DNA of 64,000 bases from Adhaeretor mobilis. GTDB lineage: Bacteria; Planctomycetota; Planctomycetia; Pirellulales; Lacipirellulaceae. Below the pieces are notes generated by a model. That model searched no databases, had not been told where the DNA came from, and saw only the letters and a list, made by a program, of their open reading frames with translations. The stretch covers positions 3,893,178 through 3,957,177 of the forward strand of contig NZ_CP036263.1 in NCBI RefSeq assembly GCF_007741515.1, written 5' to 3'. Position numbers and translations under genes: made by a program. Shown here one piece after another: positions 54,189-62,875 of this stretch (its first letter is position 1; every line of letters begins with the position of its first letter).

Positions 54189-54923
54189 ATGAAGCGACAT
54201 CCTTATCAAGCGTCTTACCTGGCTTTCCTGGCGGTTCTCTTGCTAGCGGCAGACGCTAGTGCCACAAATGTAACCACCGCGCACGAACCTATTGTATGGT
54301 GGCCTGCCAGCCCTGAAGTTGAGACAGCTAACCCGAATATCCACTCTGTCACGCCGGATAGCACTAGCGGTGATCAGTTCGGCACCCTCTCGCAGACATT
54401 TCAAGTAAACGCAGATTTTGACCTGCGTTCCATCTACTTGAGATACAAGAACAACGACGGATTTACGGGAGACCTAACTGCAGATCTGACCATCTATGAA
54501 GTAGACGACGTGGTTCCAGGTACTCTTACGCTCGGAACACCAGTCCTGACTGAATCTGTGGTGTTTCCTGAACTGTTTAATAATGATACTTCGAATCGTA
54601 TTGCCAGTATCGTCCTCGACACTCCTCAAACTATTTCGCAGAGAGACAGTGGAGTAACAGGGTATGCACTTCAATTGACTAACTTTGACTCGGTCGATAA
54701 CCCCGGCGCGACAGGTGGGCTCGCTTGGTATCGCACCGGTAGCACTAGCAACAATACTTATCTTTTTGGAGCAGCCTATGAAGATAGCTCCCCAATAAAT
54801 TCTGGACAGCGTGAGTTTTCTTTGGCTCTGTCCAGCCAACTTCCCGTACCCGAGCCTAGCACGTTGATGCTCTCAGCGCTACTTTCGCCACTGGCGCTGC
54901 TCTGCCGGCGACGACGTGTTTAG
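54189..54923 (+). CDS. PEP-CTERM surface protein, shorter relative of the one at 49846
   Basis: The ATG at 54189 has GGGAGGAG six bases upstream and gives 244 residues. A signal peptide (ASYLAFLAVLLLAADASA) is followed by one beta-rich module: LSQTFQVNADFDLRSIYLRY ... VTGYALQLTN ... GQREFSLALSSQLPVPE, which clearly matches the first module of the large PEP-CTERM protein at 49846. It ends with the sorting tail (PVPEPSTLMLSALLSPLALL, CRRRRV). It has no beta-helix or dockerin part. It is preceded by the same two-box promoter motif, so the two proteins are probably made together. Confidence 0.85.
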   Translation: MKRHPYQASYLAFLAVLLLAADASATNVTTAHEPIVWWPASPEVETANPNIHSVTPDSTSGDQFGTLSQTFQVNADFDLRSIYLRYKNNDGFTGDLTADLTIYEVDDVVPGTLTLGTPVLTESVVFPELFNNDTSNRIASIVLDTPQTISQRDSGVTGYALQLTNFDSVDNPGATGGLAWYRTGSTSNNTYLFGAAYEDSSPINSGQREFSLALSSQLPVPEPSTLMLSALLSPLALLCRRRRV

Positions 54924-55700
54924 CTCAGCGTTTGGACTTCTAGTTCCCCTCACAGGCAACTTGATTTAGGTCTGTGAGATAGGTACATCTATTCAGACAA
55001 CGGCTCGCGACGAGGGCAGGTCGCGTGCCGTTGCTTTTGATTTCTAAATCAGAGTTGCATGACCTTTCGAGGAATCGTCCAGGTGGCAATCGGATTGTGC
55101 GCGAAGGAATCACTATTCGTGGCGGGTCAGGTAAAGGGTTGGGACGTGGGCTGCTGGAGTAAGTGCGTAGCCCGAACGGAAGCAGGGCATCGGACGCGGA
55201 CTCGAATGGGCTTCCTGCATCCAGCTTTGCAATCCACATTAGTCGGTTCGAGAAGTCGACCTCCTGCAGTTTGAGTTTCTTGCTTTGTGTGAGCGGTTGG
55301 GCAACCCGCTGGGTCTTGCAATCTGCACAAACGGCATGAGGTGATCTTCACCTTAGCAGAATATGCAAATTGCTTCGTGCGGCAGGAGCCCCCCACCGAA
55401 GTCACGAAGCTGATTCCCTCCCTGCTGGCCGTTGCACCAACGTCTGCAGGTTGCGTGAAACGCTAACTCGCGTCGCTGGTCACAAAGGTTGGGAACGGCA
55501 ATTTGTTACGCGTGTTGGTGACGCTCATTGGCGCGAAGAGATTCCTTTCCACGCAAATCAATGATGTGCGTTGAACTCACAGAATATCTAGCTCAAGAAA
55601 TTGCAAACAGTTGCACTGAAAGCTTGCCGCCTTGAAAGATAGCTCTTAGACCTGCCATACTCTAACCATCAACACCAAGAGCGGAATTGTACCCAACCTA
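54924..55700. other. Gene-poor right part of the element
   Basis: About 780 bases without a convincing gene. Frames on both strands lack start signals and family resemblance. It may be decayed sequence of an earlier insertion or of the element's right end. Confidence 0.45.
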
Positions 55701-56132
55701 GTGACTGGGCAAGCGCGTGGTGAAGAACCTCGGGGCCAGAGTAACCCGCCAAGTCCGACTCACCTTTCTGAGGCTACGGGAGGCGTCGCAGTGCCAAGCA
55801 GAAAGAAGCGGAAACGAGACCGTCGAAGGGCGGAGGCGACCGCAAGCTCCTCAAGAACGCATGGGGGCTGGGGGAACGGTTTGCCAGTAGATCGCGGAGA
55901 CCTGCTCCTAGTTCGTAGAGCAATCCGATACGGATGGCCCGTGCCGCCTGAGGTCAGACAAGCCGTGGTCGATGATCTTTGTGCGAGTTTCGATAAGTGC
56001 AACGAAGACGATCGCTTCGCCATGGCCGTGTGCCGGACTGTGATCGCTATGGAAGGCGAGAACCAAGCGCTTGAGCACGCGGAACAAGATCGCACCTGGG
56101 CTACGGATTCACCACCCACCGCGAGTGGGTAG
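55701..56132 (+). CDS. Hypothetical protein near the right end of the element
   Basis: The 143-residue frame starts with GTG at 55701. The first 60 residues are rich in basic and polar residues (VPSRKKRKRDRRRAEATASS); the rest looks folded and helical (LLLVRRAIRYGWPVPPEVRQ, AVVDDLCASFDKCNEDDRFA). The helical part recalls small hypothetical proteins found with planctomycete mobile elements, but I cannot name a family. It lies about 270 bases inside the right attachment repeat. Confidence 0.55.
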   Translation: MTGQARGEEPRGQSNPPSPTHLSEATGGVAVPSRKKRKRDRRRAEATASSSRTHGGWGNGLPVDRGDLLLVRRAIRYGWPVPPEVRQAVVDDLCASFDKCNEDDRFAMAVCRTVIAMEGENQALEHAEQDRTWATDSPPTASG

Positions 56133-56400
56133 GAGGCTGCCTACAGGAGCTGCGCAGAGCCGCTCCAGACCGCTCAGCACTCTGATAGTACATCTCACAC
56201 TCCTGCAGTGTACGGGCGGCTCTGACGCCCCTAGGCGGCGTCCCTCGCGTACCGCTTTGCGCGATCCGGCTCCATGTAAATACCGCGATTCCCCGATGTT
56301 TCTTGCATCCCGCTGCAACTGTTTGCAAGTGCATCGGCATTGGCTATATTGGGCCTAAACACCGAGGGAAACGCCAAAAACTCGTGGTTCTAAGACTATT

Positions 56401-56445
56401 TTTGCAAGCCGGAGGTTAGGGGTTCGATCCCCCTCGGCTCCACTT
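56401..56445 (+). repeat. attR: right 45-bp direct repeat (3' part of tRNA-Ala)
   Basis: It is identical to 31270-31314 and includes the anticodon-loop, T-arm and 3' end bases of tRNA-Ala(TGC), but not the 5' half, so it is not a functional tRNA. It marks the right limit of the element. Confidence 0.93.
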
Positions 56446-57101
56446 ATATATTTTGGCTGGTTCATTTGGCTGGCTGTCCTTCTAGGCTGGCTATCTTCGC
56501 CGACTGCCTATTTCTACCGTCTCTTTGAGCGTCGGTCCCCGCTATCTGCGGCACCTAGTGCTATGGCGCGGGCTGTTTGACTATTGCTCTGCTAGGAAAA
56601 ACGTCGATTTTTGGGTGCAAAAGCCGGATGTCTTCGGGGGTTTTTTTCTGTCGTACTGAGGTGGCCCTCTACAACGACCAGTACGGCACGAGCGTCACCC
56701 CGGGGACCGGGGATGAGTTTGTAGGTGGTTAGGCGAGCAAGCGAGAAACTGCCGTAGCGGACCAAGCCTTGCCGCGGCGCGGGCACGAAGTGGTACGAAT
56801 CGACGCTGAATCCGGTCGCTACCGTCCTAATCTTCTTCGTGCAGCTAGAGCACGGAAACACGACCATCGTGCACTTGTCGCACCTTGCATCCTAGTGACT
56901 GAAGGATGAACTAGATTATCAGAATTGCACTCCAGGAATTCAGTACGCAAGAATTGAATCTAGTGGCTAGAATTGTAGATGCGGTTACCCCGTTACGATG
57001 AAATCGGCTGGGGCGGGAAATCTCGCCCATGCTACATCTCAACTCTGTCTCTCAACTTTGCTTTTCATCGCAAGTCACAGGCCCAGCTAATAGTGAAATC
57101 C
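56446..57101. other. Chromosomal region between attR and the PL14-like gene
   Basis: About 650 bases. The only candidate is the small minus-strand frame at 56592-56867, listed separately. The right part should hold the promoter of the PL14-like gene; I see no clear motif. Confidence 0.45.
56592..56867 (-). CDS. Small hypothetical protein, possibly a damaged zinc-ribbon gene
   Basis: The 91-residue frame begins MVVFPCSSCTKKIRT and has protein-like codon use and composition. Just before the ATG the same frame continues for eight codons back to a stop and reads RCDKCT, so that CDKC and CSSC together would make a C-x2-C-x6-C-x2-C zinc ribbon. The true start may therefore have been lost, or the gene begins upstream with a frameshift. 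No ribosome-binding site is seen. No family is recognised. Confidence 0.35.
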   Translation of the reverse strand: MVVFPCSSCTKKIRTVATGFSVDSYHFVPAPRQGLVRYGSFSLARLTTYKLIPGPRGDARAVLVVVEGHLSTTEKNPRRHPAFAPKNRRFS

Positions 57102-58226
57102 ATGTCAGCATTCGGCTCGCTTCGAGAATACGTAACCATTGCCTTGGTCGTAGCAGGAGTCTTCATGGCGTTTGCAACCGAGCAAGCGACGGCCGTGGTC
57201 ATTTTTACAAACGACTTTGAAGATGATCCGGTCGGCATCTATACCGTTGGCAATCTAGAAGACGACTGGAACGGCACGACTTCCAACAACGGTGTAGACG
57301 AGGGGCGCGTAGCGATCACCGACGATGCCAATGCCTATGGTACGAAGTCGTTGGTGGTGAAGTATCCCCAGGGTGAATCCAACAATGGGAAGTCGCAGTG
57401 GAAAGTGCCTTTGGGTACCGACTACGAGGAACTGTTTGTGAGCTACCGCATCCGCTTTGATGACAACTTCAACTTTGTGCGTGGGGGGAAACTGCCAGGT
57501 TTCAGCGGCGGTGCGGACAACACGGGTGGCAACAAGCCGACTGGCTTTGATGGCTGGAGCGCAAGAATGATGTGGCGAACTAATGGCTCGGGAGGATCGC
57601 CGCAGGGTGATACCACGGTGGCCAAGATCGTGCAGTACGCTTATCATCCGGACCAACCGACGGAATTCGGTGAAGACCTACGCTGGGACGACAATACCGC
57701 TGGCCAGTGGCAGGAGTTTGAGTCTGACCAGTGGTACCACCTGCAACATCGCGTGGTGATGAACACGCCCACGCAGCACGATGGTATCGTGCAGGCTTGG
57801 CTAGATGGGGAAATGGTCCTCGACAGACAAGACATCCGCTGGCGCGATACAACTGCTTTCGGAATCGACAATTTTTACTTTAGCACGTTCTTTGGTGGCA
57901 GTAGTACTATTTGGGAAGCCAGCAAGGATGAGTTCGTTTACTACGACGACTTCATCATCTCCACAGAGTTTATCGGCTCCCCCGGTGACTTCGACCTCGA
58001 TGGCAATATTGATGGTGATGACCTCACCGAGTGGCAAGCTGCTTACGGCATTACCGATGCTGCGGACGCCGATAGCGATTCAGATTCCGATGGCAGCGAC
58101 TTTCTCACCTGGCAACAAGCATATGTGGGTGCACCGCAACTCAGCGCCGTGCCCGAACCGACTAGTGCAGCGCTTCTGCTTTTACTTCTTGGTGCCGGAT
58201 TTTGCTCGCGAGCCCTACACAGCTGA
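57102..58226 (+). CDS. PEP-CTERM protein with polysaccharide lyase 14-like domain
   Basis: I place the start at the ATG at 57102 (374 residues), which gives a signal peptide (TIALVVAGVFMAFATEQATA); the frame is open upstream. The main domain (about 30-275) resembles the PL14 jelly-roll: ELFVSYRIRFDDNFNFVRGG, KLPGFSGGADNTGG, WYHLQHRVVMNTPTQHDGIV and DNFYFSTFFGG. A dockerin-like pair of calcium loops (DFDLDGNIDGDDLTEWQAAY; DSDSDGSDFLTWQQAY) and a PEP-CTERM tail (VPEPTSAALLLLLLGAGF) follow. It is probably a surface-anchored protein acting on uronic-acid polysaccharides such as alginate. Its 3' end overlaps the convergent transporter gene by 12 bases. It lies just outside the element. Confidence 0.82.
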   Translation: MSAFGSLREYVTIALVVAGVFMAFATEQATAVVIFTNDFEDDPVGIYTVGNLEDDWNGTTSNNGVDEGRVAITDDANAYGTKSLVVKYPQGESNNGKSQWKVPLGTDYEELFVSYRIRFDDNFNFVRGGKLPGFSGGADNTGGNKPTGFDGWSARMMWRTNGSGGSPQGDTTVAKIVQYAYHPDQPTEFGEDLRWDDNTAGQWQEFESDQWYHLQHRVVMNTPTQHDGIVQAWLDGEMVLDRQDIRWRDTTAFGIDNFYFSTFFGGSSTIWEASKDEFVYYDDFIISTEFIGSPGDFDLDGNIDGDDLTEWQAAYGITDAADADSDSDSDGSDFLTWQQAYVGAPQLSAVPEPTSAALLLLLLGAGFCSRALHS

Positions 58227-59954
58227 GCTTTGCGATTTAGCCTTGCGCCAGAATTGCACGGCCAGCACTAGCAAGATGTATGCGCCGGCGAACGCGAGCC
58301 CCTTGTAGCCGGCGTGCTTCATGATCGCTGAAATGCCCGCACCCGTGGCTGCCAGGGCGGCAACGGCCATGAGCGCGTTCCACACAATCCGTTTCCCGCC
58401 GCGGGGGCGTTCTTTGCCGAGCAACAACTCCTGGTTCATGAGCAAGTAGAACGTAACGTACGCAACCGGCAACAACATGGCACCGTAAACGCCTGCCACA
58501 ATGGTAAGCCACGCCTTGGTTTCGTTAGCCCAGATCAACGGCCACAGCACTCCATTAGCCGACGCTAAGCAGCCGATGCGGAACAACCAACCGATGGGTG
58601 GACGATCGGCGAGCTCGCAGATGACAAACCCGGAGATCAGCATCATCAATGAGATGGAAGAAAGCGTCATGCCCACAACACCGACGCCAAATACGATGTT
58701 GGAGAACAGCCGGCCCCCGCTGCCTTTGCCATCGGAAAATAGTGTCTCGAGCGATTTCGCGAGGTCATAGGTGTCTCTCTTTACGAGCATGGCCGCGAGT
58801 TGCTGCTCTGGCAGCGAAACTTCCTCGGGGAGTTCTCCTGCAGAGAGTGATTCTGAAGACTGCCGCATTTCGAGTAGCTTGCCGTACTTTTCTTCCATGT
58901 GCTCAGGCACCTCGATGGTCGTCCCCTGCGCCGTTGCGCCTTCGGGTAGTTGAGCATGAAACTGCGTCGCCGCTGCGATCACGATGCACCCTGTGGCAAG
59001 GACGAAGGGTATAAACGTGCCGGTGGCCATATCGAAGATTGTCATGCCGCGAAAGTCTTTTTTCCAGCCCCGCGATAGCAGGTTGTAGGGAAGCAAGAAG
59101 GTCATGTTGATTCCTACCGCAGCCGAGCCAGCGCTAATCATTACGTCACGCTGCTGACTCACGATGTAGTCATACCAGTAGGTTCGCGCAGCCGGATCTG
59201 CAATGGCATCTAGAAAGGGTGAAAAGGCTTCTGAGGGGGCGTACAAGTGGTGCAGTTTGGGGATCATGCCGGAGAGTACGCCAGCCCAATCTACTCCGTC
59301 GCCAATCATGGCCATGCGCGCAACGACGCCAAAGAAACAGACTACAATCACTGCAACAACGACTTTTAGTAGCCCCTCATACAGTTTTATTCCGAAGCTA
59401 CCGCTGCCATAGCTCCAAGTTACAGATGTGCACAGTACGAGAATGGCGATTGACACTACCCACTTGCCCAAATTGGGGTAGTTTGCCGTTGGAGCGAGCA
59501 GCCCATCGCCTGAGAAAACCTCAGGAAACAGGTTTTGTTCTGCCACTGCAAAGCACAGCGAGTACTGCGGCATCGACCACACCATGTTCGCCATAAGTGC
59601 GGCGATCAGCCACGACCAGCCGAGCACCGGGTTGATGTGTTTGTTGATCGAGCGGAAAGGCCGCTCACCCGTCGAAAGTGTCACATAGCTGATTGCGCTA
59701 AGCATGATGACGCCCAGTGCCATGGCAAACGGCTGAAGCCAGATCATGCTAACTCCAGCGAGTGCGCCGAGATACAAACTGCTACCCATCGTGCCGCCAC
59801 CCAGGGTCAGAGCACTTTGCATCCATCCGGGACCAGACAGCTTCGTGAAGGCTCCAAGCGTAGCGAGCTTGCCGCGTGAGCGAGCCGATAGGATTGTTTG
59901 GCGATCGCGTTCGACGTCTCGGAGGCTTGAGTCGTCAGGGTTTCCATCAGGCAT
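58215..59954 (-). CDS. Nramp-fold transporter, divergent (1)
   Basis: The 579-residue protein has the Nramp/LeuT-fold helices, beginning GPGWMQSALTLGGGTMGSSL in TM1, then for example ALMANMVWSMPQYSLCFAVA and SAAVGINMTFLLPYNLLSRG in TM6. In true Nramp metal importers TM1 has DPGN and TM6 has MPH; here these positions read GGGT and a sequence without the Met-Pro-His, so Mn2+/Fe2+ binding is unlikely. A soluble insertion (about 330-395) is unusual. It is the last gene of a minus-strand run with a second Nramp-like gene 16 bases upstream and a sugar-isomerase-like gene beyond. The substrate is unknown. Confidence 0.85.
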   Translation of the reverse strand: MPDGNPDDSSLRDVERDRQTILSARSRGKLATLGAFTKLSGPGWMQSALTLGGGTMGSSLYLGALAGVSMIWLQPFAMALGVIMLSAISYVTLSTGERPFRSINKHINPVLGWSWLIAALMANMVWSMPQYSLCFAVAEQNLFPEVFSGDGLLAPTANYPNLGKWVVSIAILVLCTSVTWSYGSGSFGIKLYEGLLKVVVAVIVVCFFGVVARMAMIGDGVDWAGVLSGMIPKLHHLYAPSEAFSPFLDAIADPAARTYWYDYIVSQQRDVMISAGSAAVGINMTFLLPYNLLSRGWKKDFRGMTIFDMATGTFIPFVLATGCIVIAAATQFHAQLPEGATAQGTTIEVPEHMEEKYGKLLEMRQSSESLSAGELPEEVSLPEQQLAAMLVKRDTYDLAKSLETLFSDGKGSGGRLFSNIVFGVGVVGMTLSSISLMMLISGFVICELADRPPIGWLFRIGCLASANGVLWPLIWANETKAWLTIVAGVYGAMLLPVAYVTFYLLMNQELLLGKERPRGGKRIVWNALMAVAALAATGAGISAIMKHAGYKGLAFAGAYILLVLAVQFWRKAKSQSSAV

Positions 59955-59970
59955 TTCAGACTCAGGAGAA

Positions 59971-61218
59971 TCAGGTTGAGGAGGTCAGCAGTCCGTAGCA
60001 GCCTATGCCGGCCATGACCAAGGCGAACAGAACAATCAGGCCTAAAACAATATTCTCAGTCCAACGGTTGCAATGCTCGCCCATGACGGCGGGCTTGTTG
60101 AGCAAGTAGAAAAGGCAGATCACCGTAGTAGGCAAGAGCACCGCCCCGAGAGCTTGGGAGGCGAGCATGATCCACACGGGCCGCGCATGAAAGATTGGCA
60201 CGACAAGCCCGAGCGTCGCCATGCCGGCAACCAGCCAGCGGTCGACAGACGTGGTAACTTCCGCTCCCTCACCGCGATAGTCACGTCGAAGCCAAGCGAA
60301 CGCGACCACATTGGGGGCCTGCGAGGAAACTCCGGCTGCAGTAATGCCGATCACAAAGATCACGACCGCCAAACTGCCGGCTAACGGCTTGAGCAGTGGG
60401 ATCATTTCCTTCGCATGCTGCAAGGAAGCTCCTTTAGCGTGTAAACTCCCCGCTGCTGAGGCCATGATCGCACCACTGATCACGAAGATGAGCACGGAGC
60501 TAATCGCTGCATCGCGTTTCTGTTGCTTCAAGTCTGTAATACTCCAGTTTTGTTCGCGGACTAATAGCGAGCGGAAGAATAATACGATCGGCGCCACAGT
60601 CGTGCCCACCATGCTCGCGGCTACCAGAAAACCAGACGAGCCGTTGCCGTCACTGGTATCCTGTGGAATGCGCGGCACGAATCCTGCTGCGATATCACTG
60701 AACGCAGGCATGGTGAGCGCTGCATTGGCAAGAAAGCAAACTCCCATGATGCCAGCGAGAGACGCGAGCAGCACTTCAAAGCTCTTTGTGTTCCCTCGCC
60801 AGAGGGCAATAACAATGCGCACGCTTATCAGCGCCGCCCAAACCAGCGCGGGAATGGGGTAGGGGCTCCAGCTCGTAGACCATTCTTCCAACACTTCCGC
60901 AATGATTCCCATGACGCCCATGATGCTACCGCTCACGCATACTACCAGCGCGATCAAGATAAACAGGGATACGCCCGGGTGAATGTGCAGCTTGATGGCT
61001 TGCAATGCCGTAAGCCGACTTATCGCTGTCAGCTTGCCGAATGCAGTGAACAGCACATACGAGGCAAGGCAGGAAAGCAGCAAAGCCCACAGCAAGCTCA
61101 TGCCGTGATCGGCCCCGGCCTTCACCATCGAGGTGACGCTACCTGTGCCGATCGTGAACCCGACGAGGAACAAGCCGGGGAGTGCCGAGCGGAAGGTGCG
61201 GAGTAGAGATTGGATCAA
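59971..61218 (-). CDS. Nramp-fold transporter, divergent (2)
   Basis: The 415-residue protein has about eleven helices in the Nramp pattern: TM1 LPGLFLVGFTIGTGSVTSMV, TM2-3 LLWALLLSCLASYVLFTAFG, and TM6 SMVGTTVAPIVLFFRSLLVR. The metal-site motif DPGN is replaced by GTGS and MPH is absent, as in its neighbour, with which it shares the fold but little sequence. Length is usual for the family (about 400-440). The two genes are 16 bases apart and are probably co-transcribed; two such proteins could form a pair or serve two related substrates. Confidence 0.85.
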   Translation of the reverse strand: MIQSLLRTFRSALPGLFLVGFTIGTGSVTSMVKAGADHGMSLLWALLLSCLASYVLFTAFGKLTAISRLTALQAIKLHIHPGVSLFILIALVVCVSGSIMGVMGIIAEVLEEWSTSWSPYPIPALVWAALISVRIVIALWRGNTKSFEVLLASLAGIMGVCFLANAALTMPAFSDIAAGFVPRIPQDTSDGNGSSGFLVAASMVGTTVAPIVLFFRSLLVREQNWSITDLKQQKRDAAISSVLIFVISGAIMASAAGSLHAKGASLQHAKEMIPLLKPLAGSLAVVIFVIGITAAGVSSQAPNVVAFAWLRRDYRGEGAEVTTSVDRWLVAGMATLGLVVPIFHARPVWIMLASQALGAVLLPTTVICLFYLLNKPAVMGEHCNRWTENIVLGLIVLFALVMAGIGCYGLLTSST

Positions 61219-61261
61219 GAGAAGCGACTCGGGGGTCGGCGTTTATATTGGTAGACGTGAC

Positions 61262-61547
61262 CTAACAAACGGTTTGCATGCCCATGCCGCCGTCAATGGC
61301 GACGGACTCGCCCGTTTTCAATTGGTTGGTCGTGAGCGAGCGCACCACTTCGGCCACATCTTCGCTGGTGCCCTCGCGATGCAACTGAATACGATTGGCG
61401 AGGTCGTATCTCGGTTGATCGGTGGTCATCTTTTCGTGGAAACGCGTGCGAATGATGCCCGGATTCGCGTGTATGTTGTCGCCTGCCAGGTCGGGGGCCA
61501 GCTTACGTGTAAAATGGTAAGATGGCACCTTTGACTGTGCCGTAGGC
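61262..61547 (-). pseudogene. SDR gene remnant (C-terminal half, frameshifted)
   Basis: On the minus strand, right after the TIM-barrel stop codon, the sequence resumes at the SDR catalytic motif (AYGTVKGAILPF). It then shifts frame and continues TRKLAPDLAGDNIHANPGII and the C-terminal cofactor-family tail TGESVAIDGGMGMQTV. The N-terminal nucleotide-binding half is gone and the two parts are in different frames, so no working enzyme can be made. Confidence 0.8.
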
Positions 61548-62500
61548 TAACTCAGCCACTCGCGTAGCACCTTCAAGTCGCGACGCAGAGCATCGATATT
61601 CGCCTGGGTGCCTTCCTTGCCGAGGTACTCCACGTGCAGCGAGATCGGTCCTTGGAAGTTGTCCTCTTGGACCAACTCGAAGAACTTGGGATCCACGCGA
61701 CCGGTGCCCAGGGGAACGTGCTTCGCTTTCTTGCCATCCCACTGGAAATCTTTCACGAATAGCGCACCGATGTGCGGCTTCATGATGTCATAAAGCACAG
61801 GCCAAGAGAGTCCGGCTTCGATTGTCGCGTGACGAATGTCGAACGCACTGCCGACTTGGTCCTTGGGGATGCCTTGCAGCAGCGAATGCAAATCCCACAG
61901 CGTCGCACCCACAAACTTTGCATCGGAATGGTTTTGATACAACGCGCCAATACCCAGCTGACGATTGAAGTCCGCAAGCTCTTCGACTTGTGGGCGAATG
62001 GCGTCGAGCTGCGGCAGGATCGGCTTCTTTAGGTCGTACTGGTAGAAACCCATACGGTAGCTCTTGATTCCTAAACCTGCTGCGGTTTGGAGAACCTTTT
62101 CAGTCAGCGGCTGCTGCGGGTTCAGCACGTCTGAGGCCATCGTGGTGACTTCAAGATCCCGTTTTTTGAGCGCCTCAACCAGCTTAGGCAGGTCCTCTTC
62201 AACACGCTCTGGCTGGACGTGCCCCTTGTTACGCACGGTTGCCTCAACGCCCACGAAGCCCAGTTCGGCAATCGTGTCCGCGAGCTCGTCGTAAGAGAGA
62301 TCTTGCAGGAACTTCTCGAAAGCACAGATCCGATAGCTGCCGACGTTAGTCGCTGAAACGCTGGCGGATTCCTTCGCTAAGGTATCGCTTGCTACGCTTA
62401 GCGGCCCTGCCAAGGCTACGGCACCGGCGGAAAGGACACCCTGGGAAATAAACTGGCGACGCTCTAGGTGACGACGCTCCATGGACTGGATATCGGACAT
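61547..62500 (-). CDS. Exported sugar phosphate isomerase/epimerase-like TIM barrel protein
   Basis: The 317-residue protein begins with a twin-arginine leader (ERRQFISQGVLSAGAVALAG), then has the AP-endonuclease-2/xylose-isomerase-like barrel: LSYDELADTIAELGFVGVEA, YRMGFYQYDL, ALYQNHSDAKFVGATLWDLH, GSAFDIRHATIEAGLSWPVL, HVPLGTGRVDPKFFELVQED and ISLHVEYLG. The metal ligands (Glu, Asp/His, Glu) appear in these blocks. Such proteins isomerise or epimerise sugars; Tat export suggests a periplasmic role on free sugars. It lies divergent from a XylR-like regulator, so regulation by a sugar is likely. An SDR remnant follows its stop codon. Confidence 0.88.
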   Translation of the reverse strand: MSDIQSMERRHLERRQFISQGVLSAGAVALAGPLSVASDTLAKESASVSATNVGSYRICAFEKFLQDLSYDELADTIAELGFVGVEATVRNKGHVQPERVEEDLPKLVEALKKRDLEVTTMASDVLNPQQPLTEKVLQTAAGLGIKSYRMGFYQYDLKKPILPQLDAIRPQVEELADFNRQLGIGALYQNHSDAKFVGATLWDLHSLLQGIPKDQVGSAFDIRHATIEAGLSWPVLYDIMKPHIGALFVKDFQWDGKKAKHVPLGTGRVDPKFFELVQEDNFQGPISLHVEYLGKEGTQANIDALRRDLKVLREWLS

Positions 62501-62875
62501 AGTGACTCTGCGTTGAAGGTGCGAGGAGTTTACGCAGACGCATTGGCTGCGATTTGCTTGTGGCTGATTCTTATGACGAATCCCTTGCGATTGGCTATTG
62601 CCACACTAATGCAACTTAACAGGCAAACGAGTGCGAAGAGAGCTAAAAAAACGGCAGCCGATTCAGAAATTTTGACAGCAGCAGTCCCGCCTACTCCTGC
62701 ACGTCTTGGCCACTCTAGGTGAGCTCAGACTTATCGTAGGGTACTATCCTCACCACGAGAAATGTAGAAAATACGGATGCAAATGCTGAAAAACAGGATT
62801 CCCTCAGCTAGTATCTACTGTAGATTCGGCGCATCTTCTCCTTTCTCGCGTTCCTACCATGGCGGATGGACGATC
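62501..62875. promoter_or_regulatory. Divergent region between TIM-barrel gene and XylR-like regulator
   Basis: A 375-base gap between divergent genes, where both promoters should lie. No gene is seen. I found no clear palindrome or repeated operator by eye. Confidence 0.5.

Larger units (their letters stand above)
31270..56445. mobile_element. Integrative element of about 25 kb in tRNA-Ala
   Basis: The limits are two identical 45-base repeats, 31270-31314 and 56401-56445, that begin in the anticodon loop of tRNA-Ala. A tyrosine integrase begins 120 bases inside the left copy and reads inward, the usual order for tRNA-targeting islands. A DUF1580 gene, a group II intron and an insertion sequence sit near the integrase; the rest is carbohydrate-use and surface-protein cargo with its own ECF sigma factor. 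The excised circle would be 25,131 bases. No conjugation or replication gene is recognisable, so it is probably mobilised by other elements or no longer moves by itself. Confidence 0.88.

Noticed and set aside
55127..55405. 92-residue minus-strand frame in the right part of the element
   Set aside because: Cys- and Arg-rich without recognisable motif or start signal; looks like random or decayed sequence.
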